Assembly: GCF_009727055.1 (NCBI RefSeq)
Contig: NC_052349.1
Location: 48,838,085 to 48,902,084 of the forward strand
Source: Benincasa hispida
Taxonomy: Eukaryota > Streptophyta > Magnoliopsida > Cucurbitales > Cucurbitaceae
DNA length: 64,000 nucleotides
Direction of reading: 5' to 3'
Positions 54,632 through 64,000 of this stretch are shown in pieces. Position 1 is the stretch's first letter. Every line of letters begins with the position of its first letter. The translations under genes were made by a program, and so were the position numbers. A model generated the notes under the pieces. It had not been told where the DNA came from, did not search any database, and saw nothing but the letters and a program-made list of their open reading frames with translations.

Positions 54632-56585
54632 TGTAGGGATGAAAGCCCTAAAGAAACGGAAGAAAACACAGAACCTTTTCTCAAATTTAATTTAGGAATT
54701 CTAAAATACCAGTACACTGTAAAATTCAAAAAATTACAGAGACCAAAGATAAATACAACCTACTGTATTAATCCTAGGTTATTAGAAAAAAATTCTATAG
54801 AGATAGGAAATAGGTACTCATATTTCTTTGACGACTCAGACGAAATGGCCAATTCTCCCTTTTGATTGAAATCAATAAACACCATAAAAAAAAAGCTACC
54901 TCTCTATTCTCTGAGAATTGAGGAATGTTGGTTTGTGGGAACCAAAATCTAAATTCGAAAGAATGAAGAATTTTGAGAGGAAAAATCTACTCACAGAACA
55001 ATTTTATGTGTTGAATCTCAATCACCTGCAAAACTTACAGAACTCTTAACTAAAAGGAGAGAAAGATGAAAGGGACGTGGGATAACCCACATTTCAGATA
55101 TCTCCCCTATGTGGGAGTTATCTGATTTAATTAATTTAATAAATTAATTAAATCTAATTTAATTAATCATTTCGTTTAAATCATATTAAATAAAACATCT
55201 CTCACGTAACCTATAGTTTTAATTCAATTAATTAAATTAAATTAAATTAAATTAAATTAAATAATTATTTAATTTTCAAATTAAACATCAAATACTTAAT
55301 TCAACATACAAATGAATCATATTCAATTGTTTTTCTCTCATAACCTATAGTGTTAATGTGCATCTAATACACATTAATTTTAACCTATAATTTTAATATG
55401 AATCCAATTCATATTAAATTAATATTTGAACTCTTTCAAATATTTAATTCTCCAATAAGTTAACTTTGAATCATATCCAAAATTAATATTTATCTCCCTA
55501 AGTGAATTTGAACATTTCAAACTCTATTCAAGACATAGTTACCTTAATTCCCTTTATAAGTTAGGAAGGAGACTTCATGATCCTACAGATCAAAATCTTC
55601 AGTTATATGAGATTAATTGGCTAAACTCATTAACCGCATTAATCAATATTAGTTAATTGTGGGTACACTCCATTAAAGACCCATAATTGTGCTATTCTCA
55701 CTGCAGATATATTTCTGTATCCATGGATATAGACCAATAATAGCAAGTTAGTCCTTCAGGAATGTTCGTAACACCAGTTGGGTCAAATGACTATTTTACC
55801 CTTAGGTTACCTCTGTATCCTTAACTACCAGTGCTCCTCTAATGAACAATCTGTTTATGGTCTGACCATAAAACAAAAATCCCTCTCGGACTAGTGAGAA
55901 GATAGGGCTCTTTGTTCAAGTTCCAGAGACACCACTTAATGATACACTCATCTACTTACTCTAAAGGCGAGAAGAAGTGAAATCCATCTTATATTATTAT
56001 ATTCTAAGCTCTCTACTTAGTTTTGTCCCCAAGATGGTAGGCTTATTGAGTCGGTGAATTGACCACTCTCACCTATACAAGTCAAAGGACAATCCCTCAT
56101 GGACAGGAGTTTATAATAGATTTAGGACTAAGACTAAGTTTCCTAGGTCATCCTATTAAAATAGAAACTTAACTAGACAACAGTGTTACATCTACTGGTT
56201 ACTATGTTGCAGGTCCGATCTTATGCAAACTCATTGCATAGGATATCCCCACTCGCATGTCACCTATACGAACGCGTTGGTTCATTGCATTTGTATCAAA
56301 TACAAAGTGGGTCATATCCATAGTGTCATCAGGATAAGGTACCCATCCTTATCCCTACACTATAAACCCTTTAGGTTGTATCTTGAACATTGATCCTTGT
56401 ATGTCTCCACATACTATTCGAGACTCATAAGACAGCCTAGGATGTTAGTGGATTTAGAGTTATTAAGACAAAATGAGTTCAACACAATCAATAACACTTA
56501 TTGAAATAACATCGATAACTCTTTATTGAAGACAGTCAATTATTTACATTTACTATCTACGAGTTTTAGAGCATAAAACCCAATA
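54632..56585 (-). repeat. Co9: solo Copia LTR in the LINE, inverted relative to Co8
   Basis: Minus strand: head TATTGGGTTTTATGC at 56585, tail ending CATCCCTACA at 54632. GTTAT is duplicated exactly at 54627-54631 and 56586-56590, and removing the LTR restores the LINE frame (..LKDV-I-SVTQSS..). No interior. Confidence 0.9.
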
Positions 56586-57098
56586 GTTATATCTGTCACT
56601 CAATCATCCTTTTTCCTTGGCAGAGCAATAACTGACAGTGTTATGATCGAGCATGAATGTATAAATTTTATAAAGAACAAGAAGGTTGGCAAAATGGGTT
56701 TGGCAGCTTTCAAGTTAGATCTCAGTAAAGCATATGATCGAGTGTAAAGGTGTTTTTTTAAAAACTATCATGTTGAAGATGGATTTCTATGCCGAGTGGG
56801 CGAACAAGATCCTAAATTGTAATATTTATGACTGTTTCTCCATTCTCATTAATGGGGAGCTTAGAGGTTACATTATTCCAAATAGAGGCCTCAACCAAGG
56901 TGATCCTATCTTTCCCTACTTACTTTTGGTGGTTGATGACTTATCTTCTACTTTTGCAGTCTGTTAATTTGAGAGATTTTGTCTCAGGGTTGGTTATTTC
57001 TCCTTTTTGTCCTATCATTTTTCACTTATTATTTGTCGATGATAGCTTGAAATTCGGTTAATGAAATAGAGTGTGCCAACCTTAAGAGAATTTTAAGT
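56586..57098 (+). pseudogene. L1 LINE ORF2, segment 4 (RT catalytic part)
   Basis: [34 protein letters not shown] (RT motif A), [31 protein letters not shown] and DPIFPYLL (motif B region), then FVDDSLKFG near 57040 (motif C; the family has F/YADD) and ECANLKRILSG. Frameshifts and stops occur. At about 57098 the LINE stops and Tg2 gag begins; thumb, Cys-rich end and poly(A) tail are missing. Confidence 0.9.
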
Positions 57099-57103
57099 GG
57101 AAA

Positions 57104-58140
57104 ATGATAGGACAACCTCCAAAGTTCCAGCAGTTCGATGGAAAGGGCAATCCAAAACAACATGTTGCACACTTCATTGAAACTTGTGAAAATGTAGGAA
57201 CTAGAGGAGACCAACTAGTCAAGCAGTTTGTCCGTACCTTGAAAGGAAATGCTTTCGATTGGTATACTGATTTGGAGCCAGAAGTGATTGACAGTTGGGA
57301 ACAACTAGAAAGGGAGTTCCCTGAACCGCTTCAACACGTACGAAGGCGTATTGTTAACATGTATGGAGTTGACGAACACCCAAAACAGTAGGGGAAAAGG
57401 AAGAAAAAAATCGACAGCCATACGATTACCAATCAAACCGATGAAGAGCTTTAAGTCTGATTGCAAGAATAGAGCTTACTGAATTATCTACAGTCGGAAT
57501 TGTCACTCAAGGTATGCACTGGGAAGCTTCTCTAAATCTTACCAGGGATAAAACGCGACTCGTACGTTTAAGGAAGCTTTGGCAACACGCGCTCATGATA
57601 TAAGAGCGAGCATTGCCAAGTAAGGTAACTAAATATTTCCTAGTCTCTACTCGAGGAGCAACATACAAAAATGATGCACAAGGGCACTGGAAGAGATCGT
57701 GGGTAGTGCCACAAAAGAATCTATGGTCGTCAGTGATTCCCACTGAAATTTCCTCCAAAGGAAAACACATAAACAACAATTTTGAAAGAAAGGCACCAAT
57801 GAGGGCGAGAAGCGTCGTCCAACTCTTAAAGAACGACAAGAGAAGGTTTATCCATTCCCTGACTCTGATGTGGTATGTTGGAGCAACTACTAGAGAAGCA
57901 ACTTATTCAGCTACTGGAATGCAAGTGGCCAGAACAAGAAGGAAAAATAGATGATCCTAACTATTGCAAGTATCATCGGGTCATTAGTCACCCAGTTGAA
58001 AGGTGCTTCGTGCTGAAGGAACAAATTATAAAGTTGGCTCGTGAAAAGAATATTGAGCTAGATTTGGATGAAGTAGCTCAGAAAAATCACACTACAGTAG
58101 CGACGACTTCAAATGTTTCAATACTGTCTGTGTCCCATGC
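57104..58140 (+). pseudogene. Tg2 gag
   Basis: PPKFQQFDGKGNPKQHVAHF, IETCENVGTRGDQLVKQFVR, TLKGNAFDWYTDLEPEVIDS and WEQLEREF in an intact 95-codon frame; then a damaged middle (57392-57870) with frameshifts, then LEQLLEKQLIQLLECKWPEQ, DDPNYCKYHRVISHPVERCF, LKEQIIKLAREKNIELDLDE and VAQKNH in an 89-codon frame. Less damaged than Tg1 gag in the capsid part. Confidence 0.9.
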
Positions 58141-59021
58141 TTAAAGAGAAAGCCCAATCCAGTTTGGAGAATTCGAGCCATAGTTGTTCGGTTCCAACAA
58201 GAGATTCAAATAGCAAATTCTAAAAAGAAATATGAGCTTGTTGAAGATGACAACGAAGGGTGGATAGTAGTGACTCATCGAAAGAGAAGACAACCAAACT
58301 CCACCCAAAAAGAATCGCGTTCCTATTGAAGCTATAGAAGAAGAAACAAGACTCATAAAAAGAAAGGAAAAAGGATGAAACGGAAGCCTAAGCCTGCTAA
58401 GAAAGAAGACAAGGACTTCCCTTAATTCCAACGGTTGGCAACTTCGGTAGAATTTATCCCAATAAGCTTTCTCAATAATCATCCAGAGAAAATATCAGAA
58501 GTTATTGCATGTCACACTGTCGGCATAGTGGAAGTCGACAACAATCATGTGACTGTTGAAGAAGTAAAAAACTCAGAAGACATGAAGCAAAGAACTTCTG
58601 TCTTCGATCGTATTAAGCCTTCAAGTGTTCGATCTTCAGTCTTTCAAAGATTGAGTATGGCCACGGTGGGAGAAGAGACCAATGTCCAACGACTATTTTT
58701 ACTCGAACTTCAACATTCAAAAGGCTAAGTATATCCACATCAAAGAAAGATAACCTTCAACATCTACTTTTGATCATCTCAAGACAACAAGCGATCAACG
58801 TAAAGGAAGGATGAAAATCTTGAAGCCAACATCATTCCATGTTTGAAAACAACGATGGCAAGATTCACATTCGTGTCCCTTCACGCATGAGGAGGAAATT
58901 TTCTATTGACATAAGTACAGAAGGTTCCTTGATAGTGAAGCCAAAACTCATCATATTGAAGAATCCTACGAATGAAGAGGATAATCAAAACCATGATGAA
59001 ATAAGAGCTTCTGAAGTTTAA
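58141..59021 (+). pseudogene. Tg2 post-gag spacer
   Basis: VEDDNEGWIVVTHRKRRQPN, then 58435-58728: SEVIACHTVGIVEVDNNHVT, TSVFDRIKPSSVRSSVFQRL. 58839-59021: HIRVPSRMRRKFSIDISTEG, SLIVKPKLIILKNPTNEEDN, ending at TAA 59019. The Arg-rich VPSRMRRK block also occurs in autonomous relatives between protease and RT. Here, as in Tg1, the protease is missing and the frame ends after the block. Confidence 0.75.
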
Positions 59022-59067
59022 ATGAAGAAGCTCCTCATCACAAGAGCCTAAACTGCATGATACTCCT

Positions 59068-59097
59068 NNNNNNNNNNNNNNNNNNNNNNNNNNNNNN
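59068..59097. other. Assembly gap (30 N)
   Basis: Thirty Ns at the start of the 90-bp array; its copy number is unknown. Confidence 0.98.
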
Positions 59098-59460
59098 ATG
59101 ACTTGATCCCTATCATTATAAAGAGTACGTAGGGAACTTAGAGAAATTTAAGTTCAGTCGCGCATAAAAAAAACATTCTTTACAAACTACGTTACGACTT
59201 GATCCCTATCATTATAAAGGGTACGTAGGCAACTTAGAGAAATTTAAGTTCAGTCGTGTATAAAAAAAAACATTCTTTTTGAACTACATTATGACTTGAT
59301 CCCTATCATTAAGAAGGGTATGTAGGCAGCTTGAAAGAAACTTCAAGTTCAGTCTAGTTAAAAAAAAAAAATTGAACTACATCATGATTTGATCCCTTTC
59401 TTTAAAGGCACGAAGGAAACTTAAAGAAATTTAAGTTTAGTCCATTAGAAAATGTACCAC
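59098..59460 (+). repeat. ~90-bp tandem array in Tg2
   Basis: Units with ACGACTTGATCCCTATCATT and GTACGTAGGCAACTTAGAG, four copies visible after the gap. Homologous to 40424-40870. Confidence 0.88.
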
Positions 59461-60154
59461 AACCACCTAAGTATGACACTACAAGATTGATGTTGATCAT
59501 CCCCGTTAAAGAATGACACTATAGATTGAAGATGTTCATCCCTATTGGGGGCAACACAATGGATTGAAGATGTTCATCCCTTGTAAGGAGCCAGCACGAT
59601 AAATAAAAGGCACACACTTGGAATGCGCTTCGCTTCCTCTTTAAAATCAAACTTAGATGCTCCTCCAATTTTAAGTTTAGAGGCTTCGTCGATACTCTTT
59701 AATCTTCAAGTTCAGAGGCTTCATCGATGCTTCTCCATCTTCAAGTTTAGAGGCTTCATCGATGCTTCATCTTCATGCTCAAGTCTGGAGGTTTTGTAAT
59801 GCCATCTTCACGCTCAAAGTCGCAAATTCGAGCTCAATGTGAAGATTCGTCAATGCTTCATCAAACTCAAATGCAGAGGATTCGCCGATACTTCGTCAAA
59901 CTCAAATGTGGAGGATTTGCCGATGCTTTATCAAACTCAAATGTGAAGGTCTCGTCGATGCTTCTCCATCCTCAAGTTCAGAAACTCCATTGAAGTTGTT
60001 CCATCTTCAAGTTCAAGATTGGCATACATGGCCCCACTTCCATCTTCAAGTTCAAGGCCAGTGTGCATGGCTCCGCTCCGTCTTCAAGCTCAAAGGTCAG
60101 TGTGCATGGCTCGACTCCATCTTCAATGACTCGGTCTACAAAATCATGATGCAA
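59461..60154 (+). repeat. 35-bp repeat region of Tg2, degenerate
   Basis: 59645-59770 holds TTCAAGTTCAGAGGCTTC + ATCGATGCTTCTCCATC units, followed by looser copies with CTTCATCAAACTCAAATG to 59990, then TCTTCAAGTTCAA/GTGCATGGC units of about 42-45 bp (59996-60125). Same origin as the Tg1 minisatellite but not homogenised. Confidence 0.8.
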
Positions 60155-60267
60155 CTTCGTTCATCTCCAAAGTCTGACGTGGCTCGCTTCATCTCCAAAG
60201 TTTGGCTTGGCTCGCTTCATCTCCAAAGTCTGGCGTGGCCCGCTTCATCTCCAAAGTCTGGCGTGGC
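60155..60267 (+). repeat. 28-bp tandem repeat running into the gap
   Basis: CTTCATCTCCAAAGTCTGGC + GTGGCCCG; starts near 60159, then at 60187, 60215 and 60243. It is not found in Tg1. Confidence 0.9.
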
Positions 60268-61152
60268 NNNNNNNNNNNNNNNNNNNNNNNNNNNNNNNNN
60301 NNNNNNNNNNNNNNNNNNNNNNNNNNNNNNNNNNNNNNNNNNNNNNNNNNNNNNNNNNNNNNNNNNNNNNNNNNNNNNNNNNNNNNNNNNNNNNNNNNNN
60401 NNNNNNNNNNNNNNNNNNNNNNNNNNNNNNNNNNNNNNNNNNNNNNNNNNNNNNNNNNNNNNNNNNNNNNNNNNNNNNNNNNNNNNNNNNNNNNNNNNNN
60501 NNNNNNNNNNNNNNNNNNNNNNNNNNNNNNNNNNNNNNNNNNNNNNNNNNNNNNNNNNNNNNNNNNNNNNNNNNNNNNNNNNNNNNNNNNNNNNNNNNNN
60601 NNNNNNNNNNNNNNNNNNNNNNNNNNNNNNNNNNNNNNNNNNNNNNNNNNNNNNNNNNNNNNNNNNNNNNNNNNNNNNNNNNNNNNNNNNNNNNNNNNNN
60701 NNNNNNNNNNNNNNNNNNNNNNNNNNNNNNNNNNNNNNNNNNNNNNNNNNNNNNNNNNNNNNNNNNNNNNNNNNNNNNNNNNNNNNNNNNNNNNNNNNNN
60801 NNNNNNNNNNNNNNNNNNNNNNNNNNNNNNNNNNNNNNNNNNNNNNNNNNNNNNNNNNNNNNNNNNNNNNNNNNNNNNNNNNNNNNNNNNNNNNNNNNNN
60901 NNNNNNNNNNNNNNNNNNNNNNNNNNNNNNNNNNNNNNNNNNNNNNNNNNNNNNNNNNNNNNNNNNNNNNNNNNNNNNNNNNNNNNNNNNNNNNNNNNNN
61001 NNNNNNNNNNNNNNNNNNNNNNNNNNNNNNNNNNNNNNNNNNNNNNNNNNNNNNNNNNNNNNNNNNNNNNNNNNNNNNNNNNNNNNNNNNNNNNNNNNNN
61101 NNNNNNNNNNNNNNNNNNNNNNNNNNNNNNNNNNNNNNNNNNNNNNNNNNNN
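60268..61152. other. Assembly gap (885 N)
   Basis: A run of N between the 28-bp array and its inverted continuation. The long frames drawn across it are artefacts. Confidence 0.98.
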
Positions 61153-61385
61153 TGGAGATGAAGAAAGCTGCATTGAATTTTGACGTTTGAAGCGAAGCCG
61201 CGCCTTGACTTTGCAAAGGTGAAGTGAAAGCCGGCGCCTTGACTTGTGAAGGTTGAAGTCCGATAGCCGCGCCTTGAACTTGTGAAGGTGAAGGGCGAAG
61301 TCAACGCCTTGACTAGTTTGAAGATGAAGCGATGTCACACAGACTATGGAGATGAATGCGGGCCACGCCAGACTTTGGAGATGAA
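61153..61385 (+). repeat. Post-gap repeats, partly inverse of the pre-gap array
   Basis: CGCGCCTTGACTT + GTGAAGG units of about 40-45 bp (61195-61310), then 61340-61385: GGAGATGAATGCGGGCCACG and CCAGACTTTGGAGATGAAAG, the reverse complement of the 28-bp unit left of the gap. Confidence 0.85.
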
Positions 61386-61950
61386 AGCGGACCTTTGAAT
61401 CCTTCCTAGGGTGATCGAATGGGAGAGTTGTAAGCCTTTGCGAGGCCCCTCCCATGACGATCAGGATATGCACGGTGCTACAAGATAGACCTTATCGAGA
61501 TCCTCCCTAGGGTGAAAGCATGAGAGAGTTGTAAGCTTTGCAGGGCCCCTCCCATGACAATCAGGATACAAGAACGACACTATAAAGAGACCTTTGAATC
61601 CTCCCTAGGGTGATCGAATGGGAGAGTTGTAAGCCTCTGTAAGGCCCCTCCCATGACGATCAGGATATGTGAACGATGCTACAAGGTATCCTCCCTAGGG
61701 TGAAAGCTCGAGTTGTAAGCCTTGCAGGGCCCCTCCCATGATGATCAAGATACATGAACGACGCTATAAAGTAGACCTTTGAATCCTCCCTAGGGTGATC
61801 GAATGGGAGAGTAAGCCTTTGTGAGGCCCCTCCCATGACGATCAGGATACACAAATGATGCTATAAGGTAGACCTTTCCGGAAAGGTGATCAAATGGAAG
61901 AGTTGTAAGCCTTTGCGGGACCCCTCCCATGATGATCAGGATGCACAAGC
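61386..61950 (+). repeat. ~90-100-bp tandem array in Tg2
   Basis: CCTAGGGTGA at 61405, 61506, 61604, 61694, 61789 and a decayed copy near 61880; each unit also holds GAGAGTTGTAAGCC, GGCCCCTCCCATGA and GATCAGGATA. Not seen in Tg1. Minus frames at 61660-62008 are by-products. Confidence 0.88.
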
Positions 61951-62760
61951 ACGAGAGGTGATACAATAGTTCCAGGGTCATCCCTTTGTATACCAAGGAG
62001 ACGGTCATGTATCGACGAATTGCTGCAAAAAAATAATAATAAATAAAACATCACCTCCTAAAAAAAAATTTAAAAAAAGGAAGAAGAAAAAGAAACAAAA
62101 GAAAAAAATAAAAAAGAAAAAGAAAAGGAAAAATAAAAAAAAAATGTGAAAAAAATAGAAGAAAAGAGGATAAAAAGAAAATAAAAGAAAAAAAGAATGA
62201 AAAAAGAACAGAAAAAAAAGTACAAGAGAGGAAGAAAAAAATGAAAAAAGAATTTATTAAAAAAATATAAGAATAATATGAACAAAATACAAAAAAAAAT
62301 GCGAAACAAAAAAAAGTAAAAATGTGTAAAAAGAAAATTCCGAATAAAAAAGAAAGGAAATTAAGAATGAAAAATAATACAAAAAAAAATTGATTAAAAG
62401 ATAAAACTAGACCTTCATTAAAAAATATGAGAAACAGGTGGTAAAAAAAATCTAGTAGAAGCAAAAGCCAATGTTGTCGGTGACCACACACCAAATGCAA
62501 CATTACTAATGGGTTCCAAAGGAGATGATCAATCAAAAAATCCTTAAAAAAAAAGTGAGGAAAAAGAAAGGTTGAAAGCATGCTGAAGAAATTAGAAAAG
62601 AAAAAAAAAAAAGAAAACAAGAGAAGATCGGTCACAAGAGAGTAAAAAAAACAAAAAAAAAATAGAAGATCGATCACGAGAGAGTGCTCTGTTTCCATCA
62701 ACTCAGCGAAGCAAAACAAGAAGCATAAAAAAAAAAATGCTGAAGAAATAATAAAAAGGT
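61951..62760 (+). repeat. Purine-rich tract of Tg2
   Basis: About 700 bp of A with scattered G. A 222-codon minus frame of mostly Phe/Leu/Ser over it is a composition artefact. Homologous position to 42782-43090 in Tg1. Confidence 0.85.
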
Positions 62761-63429
62761 CTTGAAGAAGTTTTCAGAGATGCAATGAAGGTGATTCACT
62801 CAATGTGAATTCTATGAGGTTTCTGAGTTCAATTTATAGATGAATAATCAAAGGTGGTTAAGATTTAAAAGCTAAATTTGGAGAAAAAGTTTAGATTTTA
62901 GATTGACTAAACACATAGTATTTGAGAAGATCTAACAAATGTTGGGTTAAATTGATTTTTATTTTATTTTTTTGGGGATTTATCCAATTTAACAAAAGAA
63001 TGTGGTTTTATTTTCGACAAGTTTGAAGGCTCATATTCAACTTTACTAAATAATAATAATAATAATAATTTAGGTCGGAATAAGATTCGAATCCATATTT
63101 ATCCAAATATCAAGTTCGAAGTCCTAGATTATCCAAGCTTCAAATCAAAAATAGTTTAAGATTATAATTCTATCCAAATCAAATTTTGGATTTCAATTTC
63201 GGTTAAAATTCAAATTTGCGCATATTCCAAATTTTATTTCAGTTTCATCTAGGTTCATATCCTTAATTCCATGGTAAGATCTAAAACTTCTCTCAAATTA
63301 AAATTTGGCCATGTTCCAAAATTTATTCAAAATCAAATTTTCAATTTTGAGATTAAATTGTGGATAAAATCTCAAATTTGGGTATCTTCTAAATTTTATA
63401 TCAAATTCATCCAAATTTAGGTTCTCTCA
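62761..63429 (+). repeat. AT-rich 3' interior of Tg2
   Basis: ATAAAATCTCAAATTTGGG and CAAATTTAGGTTC blocks as in Tg1 (43880-44560), plus (AAT)n at 63047-63069. No gene. Confidence 0.65.
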
Positions 63430-64000
63430 TGTAACGACCGGATCCTTACATATTATGGTCCAACCGCTACGACATGCATGCTTAGACTTTTCTATCATGA
63501 GATGAGTTTTGGCAAAAATTTCAAAAGAACATATCTAAGATTTTATTAATTAGGTAAAAAACTATATAAAAAGTTTCTTTTACAAAACACCAGGATCCAT
63601 AAAATATTAGCATAGTGATACAAAAATGCATATGCATATAATAGTGAGTTTGATGGTTGGCCATTTGAGCGACGTCTAGTTCTGCCACCTACGCTGTGTC
63701 CTTACCTACAAAGTCTGTAAAAATAGGATGAGTATATAATATACCCAGTAAGTAGTTCTCACACAAGGTAGTGACCAAATGCACAATCACATGCAACATG
63801 TCTTGAAAACATATGATTGGGACCGAAAACATATAATAACATGTGGTGGTCGGTTATGCTTCTAACGTAAATTTCTCCGCCCTGATAGAAAGATGAGGAC
63901 TTAGGTGGAAACTAACCAATCTGATGATTAGCGGGTCATGCAGTCAGTAGGGCCAGAGTCGCATCAACATCAACCATTAACATAAACGTAAGATTGGACT
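63430..64000 (-). mobile_element. Ch2: LTR of a second Ch1-family chromovirus, cut by window end
   Basis: TGTAACGACCGGATCCTTAC and the following 360 bp match Ch1's left LTR (23842-24210) with small changes. From about 63790 the text continues into LTR sequence that Ch1's left LTR lacks. In this orientation it would be the 3' LTR of a minus-strand element, or a solo LTR. It lies inside Tg2; the expected duplication is CTCAT (63425-63429). Confidence 0.82.

Larger units (their letters stand above)
57099..63429 (+). mobile_element. Tg2: second gag-only element of the Tg1 family, 5' truncated
   Basis: Same order as Tg1: gag (57104-58140), spacer (58140-59021), 90-bp array, 35-bp array, further tandem arrays, purine-rich tract, AT-rich 3' region. 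It lacks the 5' LTR, primer site and gag N-terminus, and abuts the LINE directly. The 3' LTR is not in the window; at 63430 a Ch1-family LTR starts instead. Again no RT, protease or integrase is visible. Confidence 0.85.

Noticed and set aside
52520..56585. Single DNA transposon with ~1.9-kb terminal inverted repeats
   Set aside because: Each arm has its own 5-bp target duplication within a LINE reading frame that continues between them; they are two separate LTR insertions.
59906..61473. Several frames of 300-425 codons
   Set aside because: Almost entirely N; they exist only because the gap has no stop codons.
62051..62719. 222-codon minus-strand frame rich in Phe/Leu, resembling a membrane protein
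   Set aside because: It is the complement of an A/G tract; no domain, no varied composition, and the same tract type occurs in Tg1 without the frame.

Overview
ORGANISM. This is nuclear DNA of a eudicot plant, most likely a cucurbit. I infer the family because the gag-only elements, the Copia LTRs and a split dispersed repeat resemble repeats I recall from Cucumis and relatives; no host gene is present to confirm it. I recognise no intact host gene, tRNA, rRNA or CRISPR array. Nearly every base I can assign belongs to transposable elements, so this looks like a gene-poor, heterochromatic, repeat-on-repeat region. Three runs of N (42005; 59068-59097; 60268-61152) mark assembly gaps inside tandem repeats. 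LAYOUT, LEFT EDGE. Gy1 (1-9042) is a Ty3/Gypsy element with 3.5-kb LTRs and a short decayed interior; its 5' LTR runs off the window. It is followed by truncated Copia LTRs Co1 (minus, 9043-9593), Co2 (minus, 9594-10919) and Co3 (plus, 10920-11462), then a truncated Athila pol relic At1 (minus, 11463-13690). The simplest reading is a nest At1 > Co3 > Co2 > Co1 > Gy1 whose left half lies outside the window. 13.7-15.5 kb is AT-rich with a MITE-like palindrome and a SINE-like sequence. CENTRAL NEST (15.5-45.7 kb). A dispersed repeat (Rep1) was hit by a 411-bp solo LTR (Co4; TSD TCCAT/TCCAC), which was hit by gag-only element Tg1 (15927-45514; TSD GTCAT), whose 5' LTR was hit by Athila element At2 (16648-35819; TSD ATCAT), whose integrase tail was hit by solo Copia LTR Co5 (23695-32741; TSD GAAGG), which was hit by chromovirus Ch1 (23842-31071, minus; TSD TTATG). 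Six layers are resolved base by base. A truncated Copia 5' end (Co6, 37006-39057) also interrupts Tg1 gag. RIGHT PART. After AT-rich DNA and Copia LTR Co7 (47359-49042), an L1-type LINE (49552-57098) is split by three LTRs: Gy2 (49729-52506), Co8 (52520-54431) and inverted Co9 (54632-56585). The LINE abuts Tg2 (57099-63429), a second gag-only element without a 5' LTR, and the window ends in an LTR (Ch2, from 63430) of the Ch1 family. HOW THE PARTS RELATE. At2 and Ch1 each carry the relics of a full gag-PR-RT-RH-IN set, all broken. Tg1 and Tg2 keep only gag plus a spacer and carry 90-, 45-, 35-, 33- and 28-bp tandem arrays and purine-rich tracts where pol would be; they would have depended on an autonomous Tat-type relative. 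The most unusual content is the gag-only, minisatellite-bearing family, the exactly datable nesting order, a premature-stop spectrum in At2 that looks like methyl-cytosine decay, and regulatory-looking motif clusters in LTRs (W-box cores in Co5, GAGCGA repeats in Ch1).
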